The notes under the pieces: generated by a model
Seen by the model: only the letters and a program-made list of their open reading frames with translations
Told to the model about the DNA's origin: nothing
Databases searched by the model: none
Part shown: positions 30,474-42,400 of the stretch, in pieces
How positions within the stretch are numbered: position 1 is the stretch's first letter
How the letters are laid out: the number at the start of each line of letters is the position of its first letter
Program-made: the position numbers and the translations under genes
Source: Phaeosaccion multiseriatum
Lineage: Eukaryota > Ochrophyta, other classes
Direction: 5' to 3'
NCBI GenBank assembly: GCA_965112735.1
Contig: OZ218951.1
Location: 4,526,001 to 4,590,000 of the forward strand
DNA: 64,000 nucleotides

Positions 30474-32816
30474 ATGAGAGCAGTATCGTTGAGGGGGATG
30501 ACCAGAGCCTTCTTCTCCGCTTGCATTGGCAGGAACGGAAGAGGACCCGCAACAAGAAGAGGCGCCGCGGCTGAACGGCGTGCCGACTCTACTCTCCATC
30601 AGAAGAAGCAGCTGCCGCAGCAATGGTCTTGCTACTCTACTGGGGGGAGTGAGAAGTCGAGGCAGATACGGCTCATGAGGGAGATTCAAGATCTGGGGAG
30701 GAGCAGGGATTGGAAGAGGGTGGCACCTACGCTGGAGCGCGCACGGCAAGAGGGCCTCAAGCCCAATGTGTACTGTATGAGTGCTGCTATTACAGCGATT
30801 GGGAAGTGCGGGCGGTGGAAGGGTGCCTTGGCGCTCTTGGCAGAGATGAGGAAGGAAGGCGTCAGGCCAAACGTGTTCAGCTACAGCGCCGCCATTAACG
30901 CATGCGCCAATGCCAGCCAATATGTGGAGGCAATGGGTTTACTGAGGGAGATGAAGGCAGAAGGACTCGCTCCGAATGAAATCAGCTACAGTACCACCAT
31001 TAACGCATGCGCCAGGGCCAGCCAACATGTGGAGGCAATGCGTTTACTGAGGGAGATGAAGGCAGAAGGACTCACTCCGGATAAAAACAGCTACCACGCC
31101 ACCATCAACGCATGCGCCAGGGCCAGGGAACATGCGAAGGCAATGGGTTTACTGAGGGAGATGAAGGCACAAGGACTCGCTCCGGATGTAATCAGCTACA
31201 ATTTGACCATTAATGCATGTGCCAGAGCCAACCAACACGTCGAGGCAATGGGTTTACTGAGGGAGATACAGGAACAAGGACTCGCTCCGGATGTAGTCAG
31301 CTACAACGCCACCATTAACGCATTCGCCAGGTCCAGCGAACATGTGGAGGCAATGAGTTTACTGAGGGAGATGAAAGCGGAAGGACTCACTCCGGATCAA
31401 ATCAGCTACAGCGCCACCATTAATGCATGCGCCAGAGCCAACCAAGACGTGGAGGCACTTGGTTTACTGAGGGAGATGAAGGCACAAGGACTCGCCCCGG
31501 ATGAAATCAGCTACAGCGCCACCATTAATGCATGCGCCAGAGCCAACCAACACGTGGAGGCAATGGGTTTACTGAGGGAGATGAAGGCACAAGGACTCGC
31601 CCCGGATCAAATCAGCTACAATGCCAGCATTAACGCATGCGCCAGAGCCAACCAACATGTGGAGGCAATGGGTTTACTGAGGGAGATGAAGGTGCAGGGA
31701 CTCGCTCCGGATGAAATCAGCTACAATGCCACCATTAACGCATGCGCCAGGGCGAGCGAATGTGTGGAAGCACTGGGTTTACTGAGGGAGATGAAGGCAC
31801 AAGGACTCGCTCCGAATGCAATCAGCTACAATGCCACCATTAACGCATGCGCCAGGGCCAGCGAATATGTGGAGGCAATGAGTTTACTGAGGGAGATGAA
31901 GGCACAAGGACTCGCTCCGGATGAAATCAGCTACAGTGCCACCATTAACGCATGCGCCAGGGGCGGCCAACATGTGCAGGCACTGGGTTTACTGAGGGAG
32001 ATGAAGGCACAAGGACTCGCTCCGGATGAAATCAGCTACAGCGCCAGCATTAACGCATGCGCCAGAGCCAACCAACACGTGGAGGCACTGGATTTACTGA
32101 GGGAGATGAAGGCACAAGGACTCGCTCCGGATGAAATCAGCTACAGTGCCACCATTAATGCATGCGCCAGGGGCGGCCAACACGTGCAGGCACTGGATTT
32201 ACTGAGGGAGATGAAGGCGGAAGGACTCACTCCGGATGGAATCAACTACAATGCCACCATTAATGCATGCGCCAGAGCCAACCAACACGTGCAGGCACTG
32301 GGTTTACTGAGGGAGATGAAGGCGGAAGGACGCGCTCCGGAAGAAATCAGCTACAACACCACCATTAATGCATGCGCCAGGAGCGGCGAACACGTGCAGG
32401 CACTGGGTTTACTGAGGGAGATGAAGGCGGAAGGAGTTGCTCCGAATGAGATCAGCTACAGTTCCACCATTGATGCTCTGCAGGACGGTGGCAATGAGGA
32501 GGCTGCGGACGAGCTGTACGCAGAGGCCCTATCGCAAGGGATCTTCAGACCTTGGAAGAAAGGGGGGCAGGAGGTGGACTTGCACGACTTCAGCAGGGGA
32601 ACGAGCAAGGCAGCGCTTCGTCACGTGCTCTCAGTGGAGAAGGTGAAGGGTGAGATCCATGTCATCACCGGCCGAGGCCGAGGCAGTGAGGACGGCGTCA
32701 GCGTTCTCAAGCCCGCGGTGCTCGCCTACTTGCAGGAGAGGCCGGGCGTCGAAGTATGGGAAGACGAACACAACCCGGGGAGGGTGGTGATGCGGGTCGG
32801 TGGAGGAGGGCAGTAA
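30474..32816 (+). CDS. PPR-Smr protein with about 16 near-identical PPR repeats
   Basis: One intronless frame of 780 residues. The first 55 residues are Arg/Ser/Ala-rich and contain no acidic residue before position 34, typical of an organelle presequence. Seventeen 35-residue P-type PPR motifs follow (about 97-690). Most share VEAMGLLREMKAQGLAPDE and SYxATINACARANQH, and the units are almost identical in DNA over 105 bp. The C-terminal 80 residues form an Smr domain (VDLHDFSRGTSKAALRHVL, VITGRGRGSEDG, PAVLAYL). Family knowledge: PPR tracts bind single-stranded RNA one base per repeat, and PPR-Smr proteins act on organelle transcripts. Smr domains carrying DLHxxS and TGRG, as here, can be nucleases. 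Variable positions 5 and 35 suggest distinct base preferences (see findings). Confidence 0.93.
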   Translation: MRAVSLRGMTRAFFSACIGRNGRGPATRRGAAAERRADSTLHQKKQLPQQWSCYSTGGSEKSRQIRLMREIQDLGRSRDWKRVAPTLERARQEGLKPNVYCMSAAITAIGKCGRWKGALALLAEMRKEGVRPNVFSYSAAINACANASQYVEAMGLLREMKAEGLAPNEISYSTTINACARASQHVEAMRLLREMKAEGLTPDKNSYHATINACARAREHAKAMGLLREMKAQGLAPDVISYNLTINACARANQHVEAMGLLREIQEQGLAPDVVSYNATINAFARSSEHVEAMSLLREMKAEGLTPDQISYSATINACARANQDVEALGLLREMKAQGLAPDEISYSATINACARANQHVEAMGLLREMKAQGLAPDQISYNASINACARANQHVEAMGLLREMKVQGLAPDEISYNATINACARASECVEALGLLREMKAQGLAPNAISYNATINACARASEYVEAMSLLREMKAQGLAPDEISYSATINACARGGQHVQALGLLREMKAQGLAPDEISYSASINACARANQHVEALDLLREMKAQGLAPDEISYSATINACARGGQHVQALDLLREMKAEGLTPDGINYNATINACARANQHVQALGLLREMKAEGRAPEEISYNTTINACARSGEHVQALGLLREMKAEGVAPNEISYSSTIDALQDGGNEEAADELYAEALSQGIFRPWKKGGQEVDLHDFSRGTSKAALRHVLSVEKVKGEIHVITGRGRGSEDGVSVLKPAVLAYLQERPGVEVWEDEHNPGRVVMRVGGGGQ

Positions 32817-33616
32817 GGGATGGAATTCTGGATTGCTTTTCCTCGCCTTTCTTTCAATCCTCCTTTTTCTTGTAACTTTTATAACTCAATTTTCTTGGGG
32901 AAAGCACTGCATCATAAACATCCACCTTTTGGCAAGCCTGCCTAGGGGACATTGAGGTCGAGGTAAGGCCGCACCCACGAGTAGCGCTCTTCCCGCCTTC
33001 AGTGCATCGCTTGCCCACCTGTTTTGTCATTGCTTCGCCCCATTGCTTGGCGTGCGAAAGATGGAGGTTTAATGCCCTATTCGTTTGTGAGCAGTGGTTC
33101 GCTCTTAGTCCCCGGGGGGGCTGATTTAGCGTGGCTGATAGGCTCCAAGGTCCAAGGTGCGGATCATGACATCACGACGTGGTTGCGAAAGCGCGCCCCA
33201 GAACATGAATCTAATGTACGATACTCTCACCCATATGGATACCTGTGGAAGGTTCTCTCGGCTCTCTGGAACCTTCTTCGTTCACAGTTGGCCTACTGAC
33301 TGCGCAGGTGATGACTCTCTGATGTTAGAACGGATGCCGGTGCGGAGGAGAAGTCAATGATAGGCTTTAACAACCCATTCGACCATGCTCGCTTCTTCTA
33401 CTCTCTTGGTTCTTGTATCCACAAGTGTAGACGTGCCGGAGGAGAGCCCTGCAATGAGGTCAGTTTAAAAGGCGTGTGGACATATCTTATTCACCCCTCT
33501 CATTGTAGTTTATATACTATTTCTGCATCCTCCACTCCGTCTCGCCACTAGCCCCCGCTTCTCTTCACCCCTGCGTCTCTCTCTCTCTCTCCCTGCACTC
33601 TTGACGGCTTTTACAA
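32817..33616. other. Convergent intergenic stretch
   Basis: 800 bp between the 3' ends of PPR-Smr and SRP54. Less repetitive than its surroundings. Only short open frames without recognisable domains. Confidence 0.5.
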
Positions 33617-36600
33617 CTATCCGAAGCCCTTTGAAGGCCTCGCTCCCTTGCCCTTTGGCTCCTTCTTCTTTTTTCGGCGCGCGGAACGGTTACCCGACTC
33701 CATCATGGCTTGCTGCATAGCCCCGTCCATGGGCTGGAGTCACAGAGATACACGCGAGGCATATATACATAGATCGATAGACAGATAGACAGATCGACAG
33801 ATCGACAGATCGACAGATCGACGCATGCCAGCATCCACCGCGATACCCACAAGGGAGCAGCGGGGGATGTATTCAAAGACCACCAACAGCGCATGTGTCC
33901 AGCAGCAGGGAGGGGACGAAGGAAGAGCAGAGCGCGTGTGGATAATTTAGTACAGTGGTAAAAGAGAGCGATATGGCGGGGGGGGGGGAGAGAAAGGCGC
34001 CTACTCCCCTACGTCAGTCACACCCTCCCGACTACCCCTCATCCAGCGCCTGACACACACACTCATATACACACACGTTTCACCCCCATCCGCTTTCCCC
34101 TCCGCTCCAACTCATTGCCTCCTCATGCTTGCGGGTCTGTCCCTCCCTCCCTTCCTCCCTTGCTCCTTACCTTGTTTGGGTCTACCCCACCGCCCATCAT
34201 CTGTTTCGACATGTTGGCCATCATGTTTCGCATCGTTTCGAACTCACTCACGAACTGCGACACCTCCTTTTGGGGTAGACCCGCTCCCTATGAGTGTGTG
34301 TGTGCATGCGTGTGTGTGCGTGCGTGTGCGTGTGTGTGAGAGAGAGAGTATGTGTGCGTATGTGTGCCCCCAGCCAAAGCAAGCGAGGGGGAAGTGATAA
34401 CGTTAGTTATTCGAATATGCAGACGATCAAACGGAGGAGGAGGAGGAGGAGGAGGAGGAGGAGGGGTGGGGGGTGTCGACCGGAGCTAGAGGTGGAACAT
34501 TCAACGACTGACTGACTGACGGACTGACCCACCGACCGACCGACTGACTGACAGACGGACTGACGGTCTGAGGTACCTCCCTGCCTGACTGACCCACCGA
34601 CCGACTGACTGACTGAACGACCAACCGACTGACTGACTGACTGGCTGACTGACTGGCGGATCTCCTGCACGACTGACGGACGGACGGACTGACTGGCTGA
34701 CTGGCTGGCTGACTGACTGGCTGACTATCACTGACTGATTGAATATAACCCACTCACCCTCGCGATACGGCGCTGTCGACTAAAGGCGGTCCTGTCTGAG
34801 GTCAAGAGATCAGGAGTTTTTCGCTCCGTATTGGTCATTGAGCTGCTCAGAAACGATTCATTGGGGTAGGGGTGCAAGAGGGAGAGAGGGACAGCGAGTG
34901 AGGTGGACAAAAGACAAGAGAGAGGGAGAGAGAAAGAGACGGGGAGAGAAATGTGGGCAGGGGAGGGGAAGGGGCTGGAGTATCGATGAGCCCAAAGCCC
35001 ACAGGCCGCTCACACCCCCACACCGCACTCACTTGATGACCACCTCATTCCTGGCGAGTTTGGCCTCTGCCTCGTCGAGCTTCTTGGCGCTGAACTGCCC
35101 CGCCATGCCCGGCATCATTCTCGCCACCCCGGCCATGTTGCCCATATTCTTCATCATGCGGCTCTGCGTGCGGAAGTCGTCAAAGTCGAAGGTGGCGTCC
35201 ATCATTTTCTGTTTCGTTTGGGGGGGTGTAGGCGTGGAGGGAGGGAAGAAATGAATAATGAGTGAGCGAAGTGAGGAATGAATGCCACCGCTTCTCCTCT
35301 GCCGCACGCACTTCAGCAATGCGGCATCTCCTCTCTCTGTTCCTCATGCCTCTCATCCTTTATCTCACTCACCTTGGTAAGTCGCTCTGCCTCCTTATCC
35401 GATAGCTCCTTCTGCGCCTTCTCCACGAGACTCACGACATCTCCCATACCCAGGATGCGAGACGCCTGTCAAGCGGATGTCAAGCAGTTGTTAAACGATC
35501 ACTTAGTGAGCACTTGTCAGAGGTTGTTGAGCAGTTGTAGTAGGCAGTTGTCAGGAGGCTGTCAAGCCTTCGTCAAGCATTTGTAAAGCAGTGGCCAAGC
35601 AAGTTGTCAAGCAGTCGTCAAGCAGTGGTCACGCAGTTTGTTCACAGTAGCCACACACACGCACCATTCTCTCTGGAAAGAAGGGCTCCAACGCGTCCAC
35701 CTTCTCTCCCACACCACAGAACTTGATAGGCTTGCCAGAAACACCCTGTTATACGGGTTCGGAGAGAGGGAGGGAGGCAGGAAGGAGGAAAAGGCGGGGA
35801 GAGGAGGAGGAGGAGGAGGGGGAGGAGGACGAGGAGGAGGATTACATTACCTCACGCCATCATATGTTATTGTGGTGAGTGACCCGTCAGCCAGCAGATG
35901 AGGGTACATACACATACACCAGCCACAAGGAGGTAGAAGAGCAACAGCAGTGGCATAGATGGTCCTTCCTCTAAGCAGATAAAGCTATCACAAATTACTA
36001 CTGGTACGCTCATCCTCCCGCTCTGGCTGACAGGTGACGGTAGTATCAGATACGCCAACCCTCCGTGCCACTATTGCTGGAGAATAGCGCGCACACACAC
36101 ATGCACATACACGCACACGCACACCCACCCGCCAGCCCGCCTTATAAAGTAGCCTATGCCTGTTCCTCTCCCTCCCTCACTCACGCACTCACTCACGCAC
36201 CTGCACAGACAGCGCCGCTCCGCCCCTGTTGTCTCCGTCCATCTTAGTGAGGACCGCTCCCGTGATGCCCACCTAAGAGTACGTAAGTAGCAAGATGGCA
36301 TACCGCAAGCAAGAGGTTAAATATGAGTGACAGTGGGTAATCCGCCTCCAGCTCGCACAGGTTTCAGTTCCAGCTCACGACATACACAACCGTATGTACG
36401 TACGTACGTACCTTGTCGTTGAAGACCTTGGTGAGTGTGGCGGCCTCCTGACCGGTCATGGCATCCACCACCAGCAGGATCTCGTCTGGCTTGCACGCCG
36501 TCTGGGGTCAGGGGGGATTCGGGGTCAGTCAGTAAGTCAATAAGCCGGGAGAGAGAGTGGGTGGGTATCTGGTGACAGTCTGTCTGTCTACTTAACTCTT

Positions 36601-39115
36601 TTCTCTCTCTGTGTATGTGTCTTTCCGTCCCTTCCTTCCTCCCTCCCTCCCTTGCCCCCCCTTCCTCCCTCCCTGCCTCCCTCCCTCCCTTGGCCTCCCC
36701 TCCTACCTCACCTTGACATTCACGAGTTCTTTCATGAGAGTGTCGTCGACAACCTGTCGCCCTGCTGTATCCACAATAACGGTATTAAAGCCATTGTCCT
36801 TGGCGTACTGCACTCCGTTCGTCACGATATCCACGGGGCTCACGTCTCGCCTGAGTGTGAGGAGAGTTAACGTCGGGTGAGGCAGGGACGAGCGAGCCCC
36901 CGTCCGCAAGCATATGGGAGGACCGTCGACACAAGTAGGTAGGTTGGTAGTATGAAGACGCAGAGAGAGAGGAGTTAAGGGGTCTCACTCTTCTCTCTCT
37001 CTCTCGCTCACACATACGCACTCACGTAATCACTCACCCTTCTGTGTAGACTTCGCTCCCAACCTGCAGGGCCAGCGTCTGAAGCTGTTCAATAGCTGCA
37101 GGCCTGTACACGTCCCCAGCCACCATCAACACCTGAGTCACAGGTCAAGTGCCACGTCACATGCGTGTAAGTATACAGGAAGTAAGAAGGGGAGGGGAGG
37201 GGGAGGGAGGGAGGAAGGGAGGGAGGGGAGGAAGGAAGGGTGCGTAACAACAACAGCAGCAACACAACACTAACAGCAACAAACAAGCATGGCAGGCACT
37301 TCGACGAGGGAAATTGGCGCCCTGCCCCTCCCTACCCTTCCCTCTCTCACCTTCCGTGGCTTCTCTCCTCCCTGGCAGAACTTTGTAAGCTTCGCCGCCG
37401 CCGTTGTTTTACCTATTCAGGCATATGGGCAGACACGCAGGCATACGGGTGGGCAGGCAGGAAGGCAGGAAGGCAGCCAGCAGGGAGACACGTCAGTTGC
37501 TGTGGTATTCCTCGCGTTTGAGAGAGAGTGGAAGGCAGGGCGGTGCCAGGACAAGGAAGCGTAGAGAGTAGAGGCAGGAGAGAAGGAAAAGGAAAAGCAA
37601 GGGACAGAGAAGGGCGCTTCTGGGACTCTTCATGTTGTTGTCGAAGTCTCCTCCGTCCCTCTCCCTCTCCCTCTCTCTCCCTCCCTCCCGCTCCCTCTCT
37701 ACAGCCGAAGCAGAGAGTACATGGCAGCTGATGGCAGGTGGAGAATTCAAGGCGGTCCAGGGCCCGCACGGCCACTCCCCACCACCACCACACGCCTAGG
37801 GCTGCCTTCCCCTCCTCCCCTCTATTCCTCACCTGCGCCCTGTAGACCAGCCAGCAGGATGACGGTCGGCTGCTCGTCTTCTCTTCTGGCTAGCGGGCTT
37901 TGCTTCTCACCCATCACTCGGACTAGCTCGTCATTCATCACCTTTGGTAGGAAGGAGGAGGAGGAGGAGGAGGAGGAGGAGGAGGAGGAGGAGGAGGAGG
38001 AGGAGGGAGGATCTCAGACGAAATCCCAGCAAAGAGGAGAACGAGACCCTATGGCAAGAGAAGCGAAAGAAAATACCACCCCCCTCCTCCCCCCCTCCTT
38101 CCCTTACTCACTCACCTTGATGAACTGCTGTGCGGGTGTGACTCCTTCGATGAGGGTCGTGCCTACGGCCTTGTTCTTGACGGCAGCCACGATGTCATTG
38201 GTGACTTTGAGATTCACGTCAGCGTCGAGGAGAGCTCTCTTGACCTCTTTCAGTGCGCCCTCCACACTGGACGGATGAAATAGTGTTGGTGGAAAGGTGG
38301 TTGATTGATATCGAGTAGAGCAAGGCAAAGGGAATGGGAAGGTAAGACGAGGCAAGGCCACGGCAAGGCAAGCCGGTATGCAGAAGCAAGCCGCAGCCAC
38401 AGGGGGTCGAAAAGCTTCGTACATGACACGCGACGTTGATACGTGGCAGCGAGAAGCGGAGGCAGAGCCCCCAATAGAAGAGCGAAACACAAGTGGAGGC
38501 GGCCCAAACCCAGCCTCTCTCCCCCCTATCAAACAACTCCTCTTATTATTTCTCCGTTAACTTACCTGTTGGCCGTGACCTTCTTCTTCCCCTTGAGCAT
38601 ATCACCCACCCCGCTCATGGCTGACGCCAGCTGGTCGAACATCATACTCATGCCTACCCTGCTGCCTCTGCTGGCTCTACTACTCGTGCTCCTTGCGTCC
38701 CAGTCACCCGTGGCCAGCCCCCTCGCCCTCCCATTCTGTGTGCTGCATTGCTGCGTGCTCAGAAATGCATTTCCCTTACATAGCGCAGGCGTGAGGAAAG
38801 CTCCTGAGTCTGTGTGAGGAGGAGAGGCAATAGGGAGGGAGGGGCACATGATGACAAGAATCGGAAGCATGGGAAGGGGGCGGCGAATTACAGCTTGTCT
38901 GCCAGCTCCTTCTCTGCTTCCCAACCCCTCTCCTTCTCGGGAAATCTTGCGGCCCGGCTCTAGACGCAGAGAGCAAGAAGTAGCGATACTCATACGCAAA
39001 CCCCCTCCACCTCAAACCCTCTCATGATCAGCAAAGCTCAGCCGCTTCTGGACCACGCACCTTCTACGCAGAGCACTGCCAAAGCAGCGCCCAGCAGCAC
39101 GCGAGGCCCAGTCAT
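33617..39115 (-). CDS. SRP54: Plastid-type SRP54 GTPase (15 exons)
   Basis: Fifteen exons join in phase: 39115-39061, 38809-38566, 38266-38116, 37941-37833, 37412-37351, 37132-37038, 36850-36712, 36501-36412, 36272-36201, 35745-35665, 35465-35373, 35208-35033, 34842-34758, 34287-34171 and 33733-33617, for 561 residues. Exon 1 encodes a signal peptide (MTGPRVLLGAALAVLCVE) and exon 2 continues SGAFLTP, so the leader looks bipartite. Then come the N domain, P-loop GLQGAGKTT (about 182-190), DVYRPAAIEQL, DTAGR (266-270), TKMDGD (324-329) and a Met-rich M domain (398-523). The bacterial/plastid-like length and motifs argue against cytosolic SRP54. Family role: GTP-dependent targeting of proteins to the thylakoid membrane. 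The tail is basic (ARRKKKKEPKGKG ... KGFG, 541-561). Confidence 0.95.
34501..34740. repeat. ACTG/ACCG tetranucleotide array in an SRP54 intron
   Basis: A degenerate (CTGA)n array with GGCTGA and CGACCGAC variants. Confidence 0.9.
35466..35640. repeat. Degenerate 10-bp minisatellite in an SRP54 intron
   Basis: Repeated variants of GTCAAGCAGT (GTCAAGCGGAT, TTGAGCAGTT, GTCAAGCCTTC and others) fill most of the intron between exons starting at 35465 and ending at 35665. Confidence 0.75.
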
Positions 39116-39418
39116 GGCTACTCGCAAATCCCACACGGACTCCTTCTCTCTTGTGTTTGAGGGACCGGGTCAGAAGGCTGAGCAAGAGGTGAATTTGAAT
39201 GTAAGTAATTTGCTTGTTCGATCCAACCTACGCTCTTCGCTCTCCCCTCTCTGTAGTAGTAGTTCTCACAAAGCGCTGCAAGAGAGAGGAGAGAATCATC
39301 TGTAGCAGTGGTAGTAGAAGCCGCAGCCACTGCAGAGGCAGCAGCAGGCAGCCGTTTACCGTGCCAAATCCTCTGTTGAAGCCAGTTTCTTGGCTAGAGA
39401 TTTCAGGCGTGCTGAGCG
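39116..39418. promoter_or_regulatory. Divergent upstream region of SRP54 and RING gene
   Basis: 303 bp between start codons. A + strand frame from 39114 (MATRKSHTDSF...) ends at a good GTAAGT donor (39201). It could be an alternative 5' exon of the RING gene, but no acceptor gives an open joined frame. Confidence 0.35.
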
Positions 39419-42400
39419 ATGAGTAGTGCCAGCAACAATGACATGGCTGCGGAAGCCGTTCGACCTTCTCTGACTCTAGCGGAGGAAGATGCTGGCGGGG
39501 AAGGTGATGCAAGAGGGCAAGAGGCACAAGGACTGCCGCCACCCCTTCCAGAAGGGCATCAGACACCACATCAGCATCCCGCTCCCGGAATAGCCACACC
39601 GAGGGTTGTCGTGGCGGCACAGCCAAGAGGTAAGTATTGTTTCCCCCCTCCCCCTCCTCTCTCTATTCATCCGCTCCCGTCTCTCCCTCGCCCTCGATCC
39701 ATACCATTGTCCCTCTCCTGAGCCGTAAAATGGATGTGCTGTGCGTCCCTGTTTTCACCCGCCAGACGGAGCGAGTAATATGGTTCAACAGCAGCAGCAG
39801 CAGCAGCAGCAGCCCCCTCCACCTTCTTTACCGCAACAGCTGCAAGAGATTCGTGCAATGCATCACGCCCAACAGAGGGCAAACGTGCAACAACGGCAGC
39901 TTCAGCAAGCACAAGCGCTGCCGTTGTCTTCGGGCCAACAGCGCGAGCTTATTGAGGGGAGGATGAGGCTGCAACAACAGCACGCAGAGCTTCGTCTACG
40001 GGACCTGCGGAGGCAGGAACTGGAGCAGCAGCAGGGAGGTGCAGGCAGAGGTGATGGCAGCGTGTCCTCTGGTGAGACTCCTCAACCAAGCCCTCCAAAT
40101 CCTCCCGTGGCCCAGCCGAATGAGCAGCAGCCACCGGTGCAGCAGGTCCAGCAGAGGCGAGTCAACATCACCCTCCCTCCCGGGCAGAACTTCCATGTGC
40201 GTATCACCCCACGAGGTACGCCCACTGCAGCTCCAGCTGTTGGTGATGCAGCAGCAGCAGGAGGAGAAGGAGGAGGAGGGGGAGGAGGAAGAGTATCGGG
40301 ATCAGGAGCCGTAGAGGGTCAACCAGCGCTGATGCCGACGCCAACAGCAGGAACAGGATCGGCCGCAGCAGCAGGAGAAGGAGGAGGTGGAGACGGGGGA
40401 GGCGGAAGAGGAGGAGTAAGAAGGAGGGGGGAGGGAAGCGGTAGCAGCAGCGGAAGGGGCTGGCGAGCAGGTAGGAATTCAAGTATCTGAGCGTACCAGG
40501 CTGTGTTGCTAGCATGAAGAGAAGGGAGGCAGGGAAGGAAGGAGTGGATGTGTAACTCTGCCTTGTGAGGGAGGAAGGGAAGGCAAGGGAAGGAAGGCAT
40601 GTGCCTGTGTCTTTGCCTCCTTTCAGTGGTTCATTCATCCACTCATTCATCGTTTCATCCATCCATCATTCATCCAGCCATCCACGTGAACAGCAGGTCA
40701 TCCGCCCACTCACCTCATTCACACGCATCCTTGCATCCATCGAACGCACCCACGCACGCACGCACCGCAGGCTTCTTCAACAGTGAGAGGCCCCGGGGCG
40801 GCGCAGCAGCTAATCTCACTACCAGCAGTGGAAGTGGGGCAACTGCATCGGGCGTGGGAGGGGCAGAGGTAGCGTTACCAGCGGGAGCAGCAGTTGGTGA
40901 TACAGCAGCAGAAAGGCGAGAAGCACAACAAGGACGGCAAGGGCAAAGGCATGGGCAGGAGGAGACTAAGAAGGAGGAGGACGTGGAGGATGAAGAGGAA
41001 GACACATACCCGGAGGAGTGGACCTGCCCAGTGTGCTTTAACCTCTTCGACGTCCCCATGCACCCCCCCTGCCAACACGCCGTGTGTAATTCCTGCCTAA
41101 CCGAGATCACCAACGGGGCGCTTCGCCAACCCTCTCGCTACGTGATGGATCCCCCTACAGCCCGCTTGACATTGCAGCCCCCGCCGCCCCCGACTTGCCC
41201 TATCTGCCGGACTCCATTCCGACCCGTCGACGTCCAGCGAGGACCTGCGGCGCTGCTGGCAAGCATGCAGGCGGGGAGGGTACGGTGCCAGAACAGCAAC
41301 AGGTCTAGCCCAAGGGGCTGGGGAAGGGTGGGAGAAGGAGGGAGGGCGTCGTCGTCGAATGTCTCAAGTGCTGTCGCCCCCGCCTCGGGCAGCAGCAGTA
41401 GTAGCAGCAGCAGTAGTAGTAGTAGCAGCAGCAGCAGTGGTGGCGGGAATGGCCAGAATGGCAGCAGCAGCCGACGGCGATCCTTGGGGTGTGGTGCCGA
41501 GTTCAGTCCGTTGCTGTGGAAGCAACATCAGCTTGTGTGTCCTCTTGCCATTACGTCCTGCCCCCGCTCGGATATGGGGTGTACACACACGGGTAGGCGA
41601 GACGGCATGAGCAGGCACTTGTCTGTGTGCCCTTACGAGAGGGTGAAGGGACTGCAACCCAGACTGGTGGGTAAAATGGACAAGCTTGGCGAAACAGTCA
41701 AGGTGAGGATGGATGGATGGTAGGAGGAGGAGGAGGATTTGATGTCGTGTGGTTGATGAATTGAGTGATTTGGATGGATGGTAGGAGGAGGAGGAGGATT
41801 TGATGTCGTGTGGTTGATCTGAGGGGATGGCATGGAGTATTGCGGCATTAAGGAGGAGTGCTCGTGGCAGGTGGCAGTGGTGTTGCCCGTTATTTAAAGC
41901 CCTTGCTCTACGGGCTGCTTTTTCTTCCCACCGCGCCTCCCTCCACACTCTCTCTCTCTCTCTCACCGTGCAGTCATATTTTCTCTCTCTGGCTGCCTCA
42001 TCTCTGTTCCCTCCCTCCCCCCCCACCCTCTCTCTGTGTGTGCCTCAACCGGCAAATTCACCCACTCCTCCCCATTCCTCTCTCTCTCACACACACACAC
42101 CCCGCATCCCCCCCAACACACGCACGCACACACACACCAACTACACTGCACTTGACTGGACCGGTCCCGTATATGCCTTTGTTGTGTGGGGTGTTGCGCA
42201 GGTGCTGGAGAACCACATTGTGCAGCAGAACGCGCAAATCACCTCGCTCTTCCAACATATTGCAAACATGCAATTCCGCTACGACACCGCGAATGCATGG
42301 CACTTTGTGGTCATTGCCGTGCGCATCTTATGGCAGCCCAGCGAGTGGGGCGCGCACTTTAGAGAGAAGCTCTCTCGATACAACCTCGTTGCTGCTATAA

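Noticed and set aside
39114-39200. Candidate 5' exon MATRKSHTDSFSLVF on the + strand
   Set aside because: It overlaps the SRP54 start on the other strand. No downstream acceptor near 39407 gives an open joined frame.
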